Source of the DNA: Terebella lapidaria
Taxonomy: Eukaryota; Annelida; Polychaeta; Terebellida; Terebellidae
Length of the DNA: 64,000 nt
Assembly (NCBI GenBank): GCA_949152475.1
Contig: OX424563.1
Span: forward strand, 22,355,001 to 22,419,000
Direction: 5' to 3'
Shown here: positions 24,109 through 35,489 of the stretch, piece after piece
Numbering within the stretch: position 1 is the first letter of the stretch
Layout: each line of letters begins with the position of its first letter
The notes under the pieces: model-generated
The model's database searches: none
The model's input: the letters and a program-made list of their open reading frames with translations, nothing else
What the model was told of the DNA's origin: nothing
Program-made: the position numbers and the translations under genes

Positions 24109-24418
24109 TGGGTCTTGTGTGAGATCTGGAGTCTCACCCAAAACTTGTAGCAGAAGAACTGAAGAATTTCTCACTAGTGGTCGGTATTTATTGAAGAAAA
24201 CACTTGCAACACAAGCAGAAAATTCTGCTGACAGCCGACAAATTGTCGATATCAGCAATCTCAACACCAATAGGCAGGCTATATTTCTTGTGTGTTGCGG
24301 TGTCACAGACGAAAAATCAATAGTATCGCCCGCATGATGTCTCAGCCAAGAACGCTGACGGTGTAGTTTTCTCGCCAAGATAACACCTCTGTTTGAACTG
24401 CTAGGTAACAGCACAACA
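24109..24418 (-). mobile_element. Possible LTR fossil (310 bp)
   Basis: On the minus strand this stretch begins TGTTGTGCTGTTACC, contains AATAAA about two thirds along and ends CCCA. Two bases later comes TGGCGACATGGAGG, which resembles a primer-binding site. No retroviral-type coding region is recognisable on either side, so it would be a solitary or stripped LTR. This is inference from layout only. Confidence 0.3.
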
Positions 24419-24748
24419 GAGGACTGGTTTGGCACAAAATTTCGTTGTGCCCCTCCAAGTGTCCGCTTATTCGTTCAATTTACAAGGCATTTTAAACCTA
24501 TTACCAAATTATCAATAGCATGATATTAATCAGGTACCTGTAATCGACAGTAGGACAATCTGCTTGTGTGGCCTGCAAAAACTATCGGTCAATCAAAAAG
24601 GGAAGCAGGACAGTATTTTATCAATATGCACAAACGTTCTTAATTCTACAATATATCGGTTTATATTTCATTCTGTTCACGTGTATTTCAGTGAATTCCC
24701 GTAATTCATCATCTTTAGTAGTGTTATATGTGACAACCGAAAATTCGT

Positions 24749-24830
24749 TGCCCAGATCGGGGATCGAACCCACGATCTCTGCGTTTTGAGACCAACGCTC
24801 TACCACGTGAGCTAAAGGGATATCCCACTA
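24749..24830 (-). mobile_element. tRNA-derived SINE fragment
   Basis: The minus strand carries an A box (TAGCTCACGTGGTAGAGCG) and a B box (GGTTCGATCCC) at tRNA spacing, ending TCTGGGCA. The acceptor and anticodon stems do not pair properly, so it is not a functional tRNA gene but the head of a SINE. The tail would lie towards 24600. Confidence 0.65.
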
Positions 24831-26816
24831 GCCAAGCTAGTAGGAGCGAGGTCACATATATGTCTCATTTTGTGCAATTTTGTCTATAACAATATTATGA
24901 ATGTGATATGATGGACATTTGTAATTTGTATATATGCAAATGTCCTGTCTAGGCATTATGGCACAGCTCTATTATTTCATGACACTTTTCTCTTTGAAGC
25001 ATGGTAAGTTGTACAGAAACGTCTTCCCCCACACTTCCATATAACGATTTCACACACTGTCGGACAATACATGGAGTTGTATATCGTTAGATCGAATTGT
25101 ATTTAACAATCGAAAATATCACATGTATATACATTTGATATGTTCATTACTCGAACGGTCTTACGATAAAGCTTCATCACTTCAAGCGTGCCACATGTTA
25201 ACCCAATTTAATACTCATGGACAATGGATCACTTTGTTGGACAACAAACAGTAAGTGTCCATTGCCAGAGAAACCCTAGGATTGAGACAATTCAAAGTGT
25301 GTTTCCTCTGCCTAGTATCCCATTGTAATAGCATCAATTACAGTGAATTTCGCCAATGGTGATGATAGGCTCAGGCTAGTCACGAAGTATGTTGTCTCAA
25401 TTACTTCCCATCGAGATAAATTCCTCTGGGATTGGTGTAAAGGAATTTGTGGGCGGTCTCGGTGCACTTGGACGGTTCAAGGGCAATGAATACCATGAAC
25501 GTAAGACGTATCAAACTTCATGGGGTGTTACTTGGATGGTCTGATTATCAGCGATTCATTGTGACGTGTGGCCCTCGGATTGAAGTCCCATACAATTGAG
25601 TGGTTGTCATGGGTTTGTGTGGCGCAAAAGGAGCGCAGGTTGATAAGCGACAAATATTAGATTCATTGATCTTATGATGTCATTCATAGAATTTGAATGC
25701 ATATGTGAAATGCTACTCTGGTCAAGGCTATGTATAAAAGGCTACTTCATCACAACCAGGCTATCTGTGTGCTCTGCAAATAGTATCACTGCACCTACAG
25801 TGGACTTGCTGTTTATAAGCACAAGAGAATTGCAATCGTCTCATACTGTCAATTCTTTTCTGGAGTTCTATAGATATTACATTTATATAAGTAAGTATTT
25901 TGCATGCCATGAAAATGGTGCGTAGATGAGGCGCATCCTGCTGATCAACAGCTTACCACAACATTAACTGAGGATATGCTCAGCTAATATGCTGCAGCAG
26001 GTTGTATTCTGTCGGAGATAATACCATGATGCGAACTGGCTTTATTTTTCTCCTAGAATTAATATTATGACGTGCTGCACTCTGCAGTATACCTGACCGC
26101 TGACAATACATGGCCACGAAGAATTGCGGACCTGTTCACATTAGTTCTTGCTTTGTTAATTGCGTGTGCCTCGCCAAGCACCTCGAGCACCCCTGAGAAA
26201 TGGTCGGCATTTGAAATATTGAGGGCACTGATTTTCTGTTTGCCAAATTGTAACGAAACCATGCTGCATCCACTAAGTGCGTGTTTGTTCATCACAACTC
26301 TGTCTCAATTCTCAAGTCATGACTAAAACTTTTTCAGAATTGATCATACAAAAACATATAATAATGCTAGGAAAATGTGCTGAAATGTCACTCATCATTT
26401 CCATATTGTGGTCTAATCCATGGCTGTTACCTTTATAGCTGTTAATATGCACATTTTGTAACTTTTGGGATTATTTATTGGATTATTATCTTTTTGGATT
26501 ACTATATGTTGGAATATTTATTAGCAAGGATTTTAGTCAACCCGTGACTTGGCATGGAATCAGCAAGCTCTATTAAAACCTCTATGTATTATCTGATCAT
26601 CCGGACGTCGAACGTACTCCCGTTTTCAGGATATTAATTATTAAATCTATAGTCCAGATCAACACAAAACCGGGACTGATTTTTGGCCATATCTTCGTAT
26701 AGGATAGTCGGATCAATTTGAAACTTTATATGCTTCCATTTGGCATAAAACCCTATTTTCACCAAACTCCCGACCTTTATATTGAAACTTCAAAAATATG
26801 GCAATCTACCCCAATG
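24831..26816. other. Intergenic, no gene recognised
   Basis: AT-rich DNA with short chance frames. I see no conserved coding sequence, RNA gene or clear repeat. Confidence 0.4.
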
Positions 26817-27361
26817 TTAAAGCAGCTGCCTTCGAAACTAATCAATATTTTTTGAAAACTATATTTCATATTAAACATGCTAAACTAACAGAAAGAAACA
26901 TAGTCACATCAAATGTAATGAAAATAACCAGTCCTCGGGGAAATTTTGCTCATTTGAACAGGCCGTTCTCGCGTAAATACAGGAACTGTATCCATCACAT
27001 GCAGATGTAAACAAAGTATAGAAATGCGAGATAGACTGACAATTCCACGAACATCATGGTATATCACTGATTATTTTCTCATAACTACACTATATATGCA
27101 CATACGAACTGGAAAATGTACTCGATGTGGAGTTTTGAGCGCGATTTGAGCATTTGTTTACATTCGGCTTTGATGGATACACTTCGTTTGTTTATTTACA
27201 AAACAGGTACAAAATAGGCACTGAAACGGATGAAAAGACAACTCGGACGGACTGTAATCGTCAAAATCATTGAGCACACCTTTTGTTATATTGCATTAGG
27301 TGTTTAACAAAAAATTGGTTTTGAAAAAAATATTGCATACATTCGGAGGCAGCAGCTTTAA
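26817..27361. mobile_element. MITE with TTAA flanks, copy 1
   Basis: TTAA (26817-26820) is followed by AGCAGCTGCCTTCGAA; the other end reads TTCGGAGGCAGCAGCT just before TTAA (27358-27361). The inverted ends match at 14 of 16 positions. TTAA duplication is typical of piggyBac-type transposons, so a non-autonomous relative is likely. A diverged second copy lies at 47824-48364. No coding capacity. Confidence 0.65.
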
Positions 27362-27857
27362 TTTATTGTTCCAAATATGATCACGGGAATTAATGCAAAT
27401 TCTGGGATTTCATGACCTTCGTCCCGAAGAGGAATGCTCCGACTAAGAAATTTTTGAGTTTGAAGACACATAGAAATGTATTTTATGAAATATCGCTTTT
27501 ACGAAGGTTTGTGCAAATCAAACAATAAATAACATGCCAAACTGTGTTTTTGTTGTGACTTGCAAATTTCATGTTCGAGCTGAGTTTATAGCAGATTGCA
27601 AACTTTCTCAGTTTTCAAGATAGAAGTCTGAATTTGGTGAAAAATATGGTTTCGTGTCAGTAGAAACATATAAAGTTTCAAAGTTATAGCCAAATATCAT
27701 TCGAGATTTCGAGTTGAACTTGACTATACCAGTGTAACAATCTACTAGAATAGGTGCATTGACGATATGTCAAAATTTTGATCATCTACACACCAAAATC
27801 GGCAAAAACATTGGAAATCTCAAAATTTCCTCGGGGGTTTTAGACCGTTTTATTTTC
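27362..27857. other. Spacer before the Ty3 fossil
   Basis: AT-rich, no gene seen. No long terminal repeat is recognisable next to the retroelement's polypurine-like run. Confidence 0.4.
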
Positions 27858-30800
27858 CGCCCCCCCCCCCCCCTCCATGTTATAGACAAGTATATCAGAT
27901 CAATCATACATCAAAGTAACTGAACCCGTTTATACTGTATGAACATGGGAGGGTTTGGGAGATCTCTCTGTTGAGCTGGTGGGTTGGCAGCTGGGAGGTG
28001 GTGGTGAAGTTGTCTTGGCGGATTTCTGGGTACCGCATGAGGCTGTTCTTGTGTTATCATGAGGCGATGGCGATTTCTCCGATATTCACGACCTTGGAGT
28101 CTGATCAAATGCGAAATTGGCAGCTTGTGTGGACCGGTGTATTCAGCTGGAATCCAACCTCGTGGTGTGTGTACTCGCACAGCTTGACTTTTCGTCATCT
28201 CTGGGAGTGGCTTCGTCCCCTTGTCATAGTACTTCTTCTGCTCAGCACGGTATTCTTCCGAACGGCTTCTGACCGTCTTCAGGTTGATGACTTTGGGAGA
28301 CAGAGTAACTGGCACAAGTGATTGTGTACGCCGACCGAGCAGTCTCTGCGCCGGCGAATCAACTTGCAGATTTCGGGGAGTGTTTCTCAACTCCAACAGG
28401 CTCAGATACAAGTCTCCACCTTCTTGTGTCACTTTCTTGATGAGAGACTTTGCTGTTTGGACTGCACGCTCAGCCAATCCATTGGACTGCTGGTACTCCT
28501 GAGAGGATGTCATGTGTTCAATCTGGTACTTCGCTGTGAACTCTCGGAATGCACTACATCGGAACTGTGGACCATTGTCTGAGACAAGTGTATCCATGAT
28601 ACCATAGTGTGCAATGTTCCTCTTGATTGCATCGATAACTGTTCGAGCGGTTGTGTCAGGTACGAGGTGTTCAACTTCAATGAAACCTGAGTCCACCATG
28701 ATCAAGTAGGTCTTGCTGTACAGCTGGAACAAGTCACAGGAGACACGGCTCCATGGCAACTGCAGAATGGGGTACGGAATCAGCGGTTCCTTCTGGTTCT
28801 GGTTTCGGAATTTTAAACACGAAGAACATTTGTTCACCATGTTCTCTATGTCCTTGTTCATTGCTGGCAAATAGATAATGTCTCGTGCTCGTTGCTTGGT
28901 ACGGACTATTTCCAGATGGGAGCTGTGAAGACTTTTCAAGACACCGGGACGCATGGTCTTCAGGATGCAAACACGGTCGCCTCGTAAGACTACACCATCA
29001 TGGGTACTCAGTTCACTTCTGTGTTCCCAGGAGGAGACAGCAGGTGTAGGAGTTTGGTATCTGTGCTCTGGCCAACCATCTTAGATCAGTTTCTGTACTG
29101 TCGTTAGCTCAAGATCTTGTGCTGTTTCATGAGCAATCTTGTCGTGGTTCGTTGCTGTGAGAGTATCGACTCTACACACCATCAAGTCATCTTCCATACT
29201 TTCCTCGGGGTTCTCTAATCCTGGTTGAGTAAGTCGATTGAGGCAATCGGGCAGTCCAAGTTCTGATCGTTTGACGTACTTCAGAGTATACGTGTATGGT
29301 TGTAGTTTCAGCAACATACGCTGGATTCTTAGTGTTGCGAGATGGAGTGGTTTCTTGTGCAAGTTCTCTAAGGGCTTGTGATCACTCTCTATGACAACGT
29401 CAGTCTTGCCATAGATCATGCTGTGAAATCGTTGACAGCCGAACACCAATGCTCAAATCTCGAGCTCAATCTGGGCATATCGAGTTTCAGCTGAGGTTAG
29501 CGCTCTAGATGCATACGCCACAACACCACTGTCTTGTATCAATGCAGCTCCTAGACCTTTACGGGAGGCATCAACACTGAGAGTCACAGGTCTGCTGACA
29601 TCATAGTACCTCAGGACAGGTGTCGATGTCGGAGCTTGCTTGATCTTCCGGTAGGCCTGTGAGTGCTCTGGAGTCCACTTCCAATCTCTCACCTTGAGTT
29701 CTCGGAGAGGGGAGGTCACTCAACTTCGGAATGAACTTTTATACGTACGAGATCATCCCAAGCATGGTTTCTAGCTCAGACTTGTTTTCTGGCTCTCGCA
29801 TGTTCACGATAGAGTTTACTCTTTGTGCGGAAGGTTTGAGGCCTTCGACGGTGAGCACATGCCCAACATAGTTGACTTCAATTTGTGCGACGTTCACTTT
29901 CTTGGGGTTGATCAGTATGTCGTCTATGATATTCTCCGTGCCCTCCAGGTCGCTAAAGATGTTGTCCGTTGCCCTCTGGTAGATTTTGGGTGCACTACTA
30001 GCGCCCATCCGCATTCGCAAATGTCTGTACTGGCCAGATGGCGTGGCAAATGTCTCGAATTTGGAGCTCTCCTCTGATGACTTTATTTGGTAGAAGCCCA
30101 TTCTGGCGTCAAGCACACTGGAGATCTTGCTTCCACTCAATCTAGTGGTAATATCGTCAATGGAGTGCATTGGGTAGTGTTCTCTGAGTATGCTCTTGTT
30201 CAAGTTGAACGGATTGATGCACAGACGGACACGTGCGGTTGGTTTTTTAACGCACACAAGTGGGTTCACCCAACTTGTAGGCTCTTTGGTCTTCGTGATG
30301 ACCCCTGCTTGCTCCAGATGATCCAGCTCGTCTTTCACCTGTTGGCGGATGGCTACAGGGACAGGGCGGGGAGGGGATATAACAGGAGCAACAGTTTTGT
30401 CAAGTTGTCATTTTCACCAGGAATCAATCCAACAGACCCATCAAACACATCTCGGTATTTGTCAACCAATTGTTTACAGTTTAATAATTCTTTTTGTGTA
30501 CACTGTCAATACGTGCGATCAGCCCAAACCTCGGCTATCTCTTTTTCCGAGCAAATTCACACATTTCTCGATAGACACAACTTCAAATTCTACATCACAC
30601 ACTCGGTTTCTTTAGTGTTGATTTTGTCATATCATTACAACACGCGCCTATATCAATTTTCATACACACAGGGTGACTCTTTTTTACAAACATCTGCACA
30701 TGGAAATCATCATCATTACCTAGTACATCATCATCATCATGGCGAGCATATATGTCCAACTGGTGGAGTATGTCATTTACATCATCATTTTCACATTCAT

Positions 30801-31752
30801 TTTCATCAGTACGCTGACTGGGACGGGGTGTGTCGCGGACATCTTGTAGACCTTGCGAAGTGGCCCTTGTGCCCACACTGCCCACAGAACTTGTGGTTTG
30901 CAGGATAATAGTTCACCGGGTGTTCTCTGGCACAGTACTCGCAACGTACTGTAGACTCATCGCGTCGACTGTTGTCAGATCTGTTGGTACATGCTCCCTG
31001 CGTTCCTCGCTGATTATTAGTACATGTACATCTCTTGAAGCCTCGGCTGCGCCCTCTGCTGACAGCATGCACACCTGCACCGGAGTCGGGTTTTTGACTA
31101 GACTTCGCGTTCATTTGAATGTCTGTGAGTTCGATTTTTCTGCAGATTTTGGTGAAATTTTCAACGGTGACTTGGTCACCTTCTAGTTCCAACAGTTCAC
31201 GTTTGAGGTCTTGGGTCGGTGATCCCATCTACTATCCTGCACATAGCAATGTTCTGTAAATATCACCGTATTCACACAACATGGCCTTATGTTTCATGTC
31301 TGTGATGAAATCGATGGCACGTTCACCAGGCTGTTGCATTCTGCGCAAGAATTCCTGTCTGTGAAGGTTTTTCAGTCCTTGACCATAATGGCTGTCAAAT
31401 TTCTTTAACACTGTCTGCAAATCTTCTTTATTTCGGCAGGTACTTCTGGGTTTCCCCCTTGAGCTGGGATAGCCACCTTGAACTCAAATGTATTATAGAG
31501 TTCAGACCTTCTTGTCCTAGTAAGTGCAACAACATGTTCACTTTCCTTTTCCCCGCGGCATCATCTAGGCCCTTGACTGACAGGTAGACTTCAAACAACT
31601 GCTTCCACATCTTCCACGACTGCGGCAAAACGACTGATGCGGACCTCTCAGTCACGGACGGATTGAACGGCGGCGGCGGAGGGATGTCCATATTTCCTTC
31701 TGTAATCGTCTTCTACGTATCTTCAAAATTCAAAATCCCACCTGGCACCAAG
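27858..31752 (-). mobile_element. Ty3/Gypsy retrotransposon fossil 1
   Basis: An old LTR-retrotransposon copy of the type often annotated as K02A2.6-like in invertebrates. Reading on the minus strand, the parts are gag (~31.7-30.8 kb, with a zinc-knuckle region), reverse transcriptase (~30.4-29.7 kb), RNase H (~29.7-29.1 kb) and integrase (~28.95-27.9 kb). A G run (27860-27873 on the complement) may be the polypurine tract, and TGGTGCCAGG (31750-31741) may be the primer-binding site. No LTR pair can be recognised. It is broken, with roughly half a dozen or more breaks, and is a fossil. The first ~400 bp of gag are nearly identical to fossil 2; the rest is clearly more diverged. Confidence 0.88.
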
Positions 31753-32469
31753 TAATATTCTTGTTTTCCATGTAGATTAAGCGTACTTTGCAGGCTAATA
31801 AATGCAGTCATCAAGTGACGCCATTAACCGGAAACCAACAACATTTATTACCGTACCGACTCGCATACAGATACATGTACCATACTTTGTTCTATATAGA
31901 TACATCACGGAATGGGCATAATCTATAAAGCATTGGGGTTGATTAGTTTTGCATGTACTTCTCACAAACCATCTAGACAGAAGCATTAGAAGTAAATTAC
32001 ATAGTTTCAAGCAGATTTGTGTCCCTTTTGTAGCCTTCTTCAACGAGTTTCAATGAGCTGATCCAAGGGAGGATTAACCCATATTCTGTCGAACATTGTG
32101 CACGTCATTCAATCCAACCAGACTTTCGTTTGTGCAGGCGTCGCTGTCGTGCAGGCGTCGTTTGTGCAGGCGTCGCTGTCGAGGACACGACGACGGTCGA
32201 CAGGAATAGAATCCATATACTCTATGTTCGGCGAATACTTGTAATGGGGGGTAGCTCATGAATTGCGAATTAATCATTTGTTTTAATAAATTGACACTTA
32301 CTGGATACTGGATATCTGCGGGACATGACTTACATTTTATATATGATTTCAAAGTGCAAGCTGTTAGTCAAATTGCGAGCTGTATCAACATATTACCACC
32401 AATAAAACCAGATTTTGATGATGACACCTAATTTCATGGGCGACTGTCAATCAGAAGTTATCTTTGTGA

Positions 32470-32660
32470 AGATAAGTTGGACCGAAAACCTATTGGCCCG
32501 ATAACATATTGGCCTGGCGTTGCGTCCATCGTCCGTCCGTCAACAGTTTTATCGTTGACAGCTGTGGTCAAAGCTTTCTGACCTTTTGTACAAAACCAGA
32601 AATAAGCCTATATTGTTTGTAGTTTTTATATTTTTTTTTTAAATGACGTTCATTTTAGTA
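32470..32660 (-). mobile_element. Remnant of the unclassified transposon (duplicated at 39348-39538)
   Basis: Contains the hairpin-end block in reversed, decayed form (GGCCCGATAACATATTGGCC, TGGCGTTGCGTCCATCGTCC), then an ATGACGTTCATTTT stretch corresponding to the AAAATGGCGGC block. The opposite end is missing. Confidence 0.55.
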
Positions 32661-35018
32661 GATAAAATGTCCAGTTTTGGACTTAGGCGGACCTTGCGCA
32701 AGTTTCCCAGTTTTTAATAAATGGTGTAGGGTTTGTGTCAATGACACCATACATCTTAAATGGGTTATGTCTCTAAAAGCTTTGGCGGAGACAAATCAGG
32801 TAAAATGTTCGTTCATCTCTGAAAATGGAGTATCTTGCAGACTCTCTTTCACTGCGATAGATTTTTTTTTCATCCTGTGGTTCCATTAAAATAGGATCCA
32901 CCATGTAGATGTGTGATAATTCCTGCTAACGCAGATAATCGCTCTAGTCATCGCGATGAATTATACATGGTCTTAGACAATGAGATACGGCTGATGTTCA
33001 CAGTCTCGGGCAATCTTCTTTAATTAATAATGTTCCGATTTGAGAAGATTATGAACGATGGTAATTGCAGCACGGATATAGCCCCCAGCTAAGTATCTTT
33101 ACAATTCAGCGTTGTGACATTGGGAAGAGACTGCTTCACTAATCGTAGACACCATATCAATTTTGCCCCGAGCGAGAATTAATCACTGCTAGGCAGCCGT
33201 CGCCTATTGGCAACCATAACTATACTTGGCTGGTACATCAAATACGACATGTATCAACAACACCAATGACTCTCTGATATTAGTTGGGATTGTGTTAATG
33301 GACGTGGCGTAACAAGAATTGTAATTATGTAATTCACATGATAACAATTTCCCTATCTGATGAGTAATTATTTGTCAACGAGTGACCATTAATGAAGGGA
33401 CTATCGTTTTGCAAGATCTTAGCGTGTTAATCCTGGGATTCGCGGGATCTTTGTTCTAGTAGTACAATGGTTTTTTCACAATATAACATATGCAGGTATT
33501 GGATATCAGAGAGATAATTAAACTCATGGCGAATCAAATGGTGACCGCGGGGCAACAGGAACATCATTACATGGTTACATAAACTGCGGTATGTTTGGCA
33601 ATGTTGAAGTACCCCCTATATACTATTTATTGATTACAGTTGGTGATATTCACATAACGACTGTCATATTTCAAGTCTCGACGAGAGCATTTCTACTTAA
33701 AAATTAATATCCATGGAGATAAAATAGCAATCACAAAGAACTTTATAGTATCAAACTATGATGAAAGAGTGATCAAATGAACTGATGTTAGTGGGCATAA
33801 CAAATGGAAAAAATACGGTATTGCTGAGTTGTAATACGAAGGGTCTTTGATAAGTAATTGCCAGAAATTTATAATTTTAATACTAACTAAACCACTCTCT
33901 TCAAATTTACACATAATACATCCCTTGGAATTTATGAGTGAGATTCGGAAACAAAATAAAAACATTAGGAGTTATGACCAAAATCAGATGTCACACTGTT
34001 TTGTTGTGACAAGTATGACAGACAACAAGTATCCTCATGCTTTTTCATGCCATTCAGATACTGATTTTGGCGTCATTTCCCGTCAAATTACCTGGATCAT
34101 ATCTTGACTGGAGAGAAAACTGCAACGATGCTCATGGTATGAAATATGAGTATTAATATTTTTGTCTGGATAGTATAAATTATGAGCATTAATATTTTTA
34201 TCTAGATTGTTATTAGTTTTTCATTCATCAAATATACACTAAACGAACAATTTTGTTTTCAAGGATGACATCCATGGAAACATTCTGGGTTTCGGCTCTA
34301 CATGGAAGCCTTTTTTCTCACGAGAACTTGATATGCACAAGCCATCTTAATCACCTTTGTCCCTTGATGTGGACTGTCAATATTTCGTATCCACACAATG
34401 CCCCATCGATTATTCACTGAATTAGAGTCCATCAAAGCCCAAAAACACCTGCACAGAACACCTGCTTATATAATCATATACGTATTTTGATCATATACTG
34501 CCTATAATTATTATGTAATCATTATAATTGTATATGATATGATCATGTAATTATGACTGCATATACAATATTCCTCGGGGAAAAGCCCCTGGGAAATATA
34601 TGACACCAACGGAAAGGACACTATATTGACGACAGTTTTGTTGACATGGTCTTGTGATTAACGCTTTTGACATATGCCCAGGGGAAATTTATTGGTGTGT
34701 TTACTGTGGCTCGACGCGGATTGGAGCGATCGACAGCTTCTCCACGTCAAGGATGCGACTCTGCGAATTAGGCGTGGCCTGCGGATACATCCGCACCAGA
34801 ATTTGAGTCGCATCTTATTATTGCATGGCATGAGAGGCACTGATTTGCGCGGAGTTTCGTTCACGGCGATGCTTCGTGTTATTTCGTGGCTGGAGGGGCG
34901 TCAATGCATAGGATTACACGTATGTTAAAACTATACGAAGCAGGCCATAGACAATGTGGTAATAAGTATGGAGTGGACTGGACATTCGTAATTGCAGCGC
35001 TTGAGCTGAGGCATGTGC

Positions 35019-35026
35019 TATATAAA
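35019..35026 (+). promoter_or_regulatory. TATA box upstream of GPCR exon, copy 1
   Basis: TATATAAA lies 86 bp before the exon's ATG within GC-richer DNA, at a plausible distance for a core promoter. The same box is at 41897-41904 in the second copy. Confidence 0.4.
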
Positions 35027-35111
35027 CATCGAGATAATTGCAAACACTCCAGAAAGACTTGCGAAAATCCTGGGAACGTGAGGGAAGAACAACACAAACT
35101 GAAGGGAAGAA

Positions 35112-35334
35112 ATGGAAACGTGGCATTACGTCTTCATAGGAATCCTCGGTGCATGGATGATATGTTCCGTTTTAGCGAACTTCTGCATCCTGGCAGCGTC
35201 TGCCCTCTTCAAGAGCATGCGAACGTCAACAAACATCTTTATAGGCAACATCGCTGTCAGTGACACACTGTTGGTGGCCTACGTCCTTCCTCAAATGTTG
35301 CACGACATCTCACACGCGGACCATTACTATGAAC
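35112..35334 (+). CDS. First coding exon of a class A (rhodopsin-like) GPCR, copy 1
   Basis: Encodes 74 residues plus one base. Met1 is followed at once by TM1 (WHYVFIGILGAWMICSVLAN, with the TM1 Asn), a basic intracellular loop (KSMRTST) and TM2 (NIFIGNIAVSDTLLVAYVLP, with the conserved Asp), then HDISHADHYYE. The exon ends at TATGAAC|GTGAGT, a strong donor. The start ATG has a good context (AAGAAATGG) and a TATA box 86 bp upstream. The pattern recalls melatonin-receptor or moody-like orphan GPCRs, but one exon cannot settle that. No exon with TM3-TM7 is visible downstream; the next 150 bp lead into a retrotransposon fossil. So this copy is probably an orphan exon of a broken gene. Confidence 0.7.
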
Positions 35335-35489
35335 GTGAGTCAAACTGTAACATTTTTAACATTTGAAATATTTCAATTGGCGATGATGGCGTGAATTCAT
35401 AAGTACAATGTGAGATTTGAGATTTGGATCTCCGCATTTTTGTTAGCTTCATGAAGATATTTCGATTTCCGTATACATGTATATACATG

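Larger units (their letters stand above)
31280..35484. repeat. Tandem segmental duplication, first copy
   Basis: This 4.2-kb stretch recurs at 38158-42362 at a constant offset of 6,878 bp with almost no differences; one I see is at ~32093 (T versus A). It comprises the 5' part of a Ty3 fossil, ~3.3 kb of AT-rich non-coding DNA, a small GTGCAGGCGTCG triplet repeat (~32133-32180) and a GPCR exon with its promoter. After 35484 the copies diverge abruptly. Confidence 0.95.

Noticed and set aside
24016-24435. 139-codon minus-strand frame
   Set aside because: It coincides with the LTR-like stretch and shows no protein-like domain.
24749-24830. tRNA gene (also considered at 58107-58189)
   Set aside because: A and B boxes are present, but acceptor and anticodon stems do not pair; at 58.1 kb the empty site in unit B shows it is a SINE insertion.
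30087-30908. 273-codon plus-strand frame, and similar frames at 36.8-38.2 kb
   Set aside because: They are antisense to the Ty3 fossils' coding regions and recur only because the fossils do.
31753-32060. 5' LTR of Ty3 fossil 1
   Set aside because: A primer-site-like TGGTGCCAGG is present, but no matching sequence is found at the integrase end, so an LTR cannot be supported.
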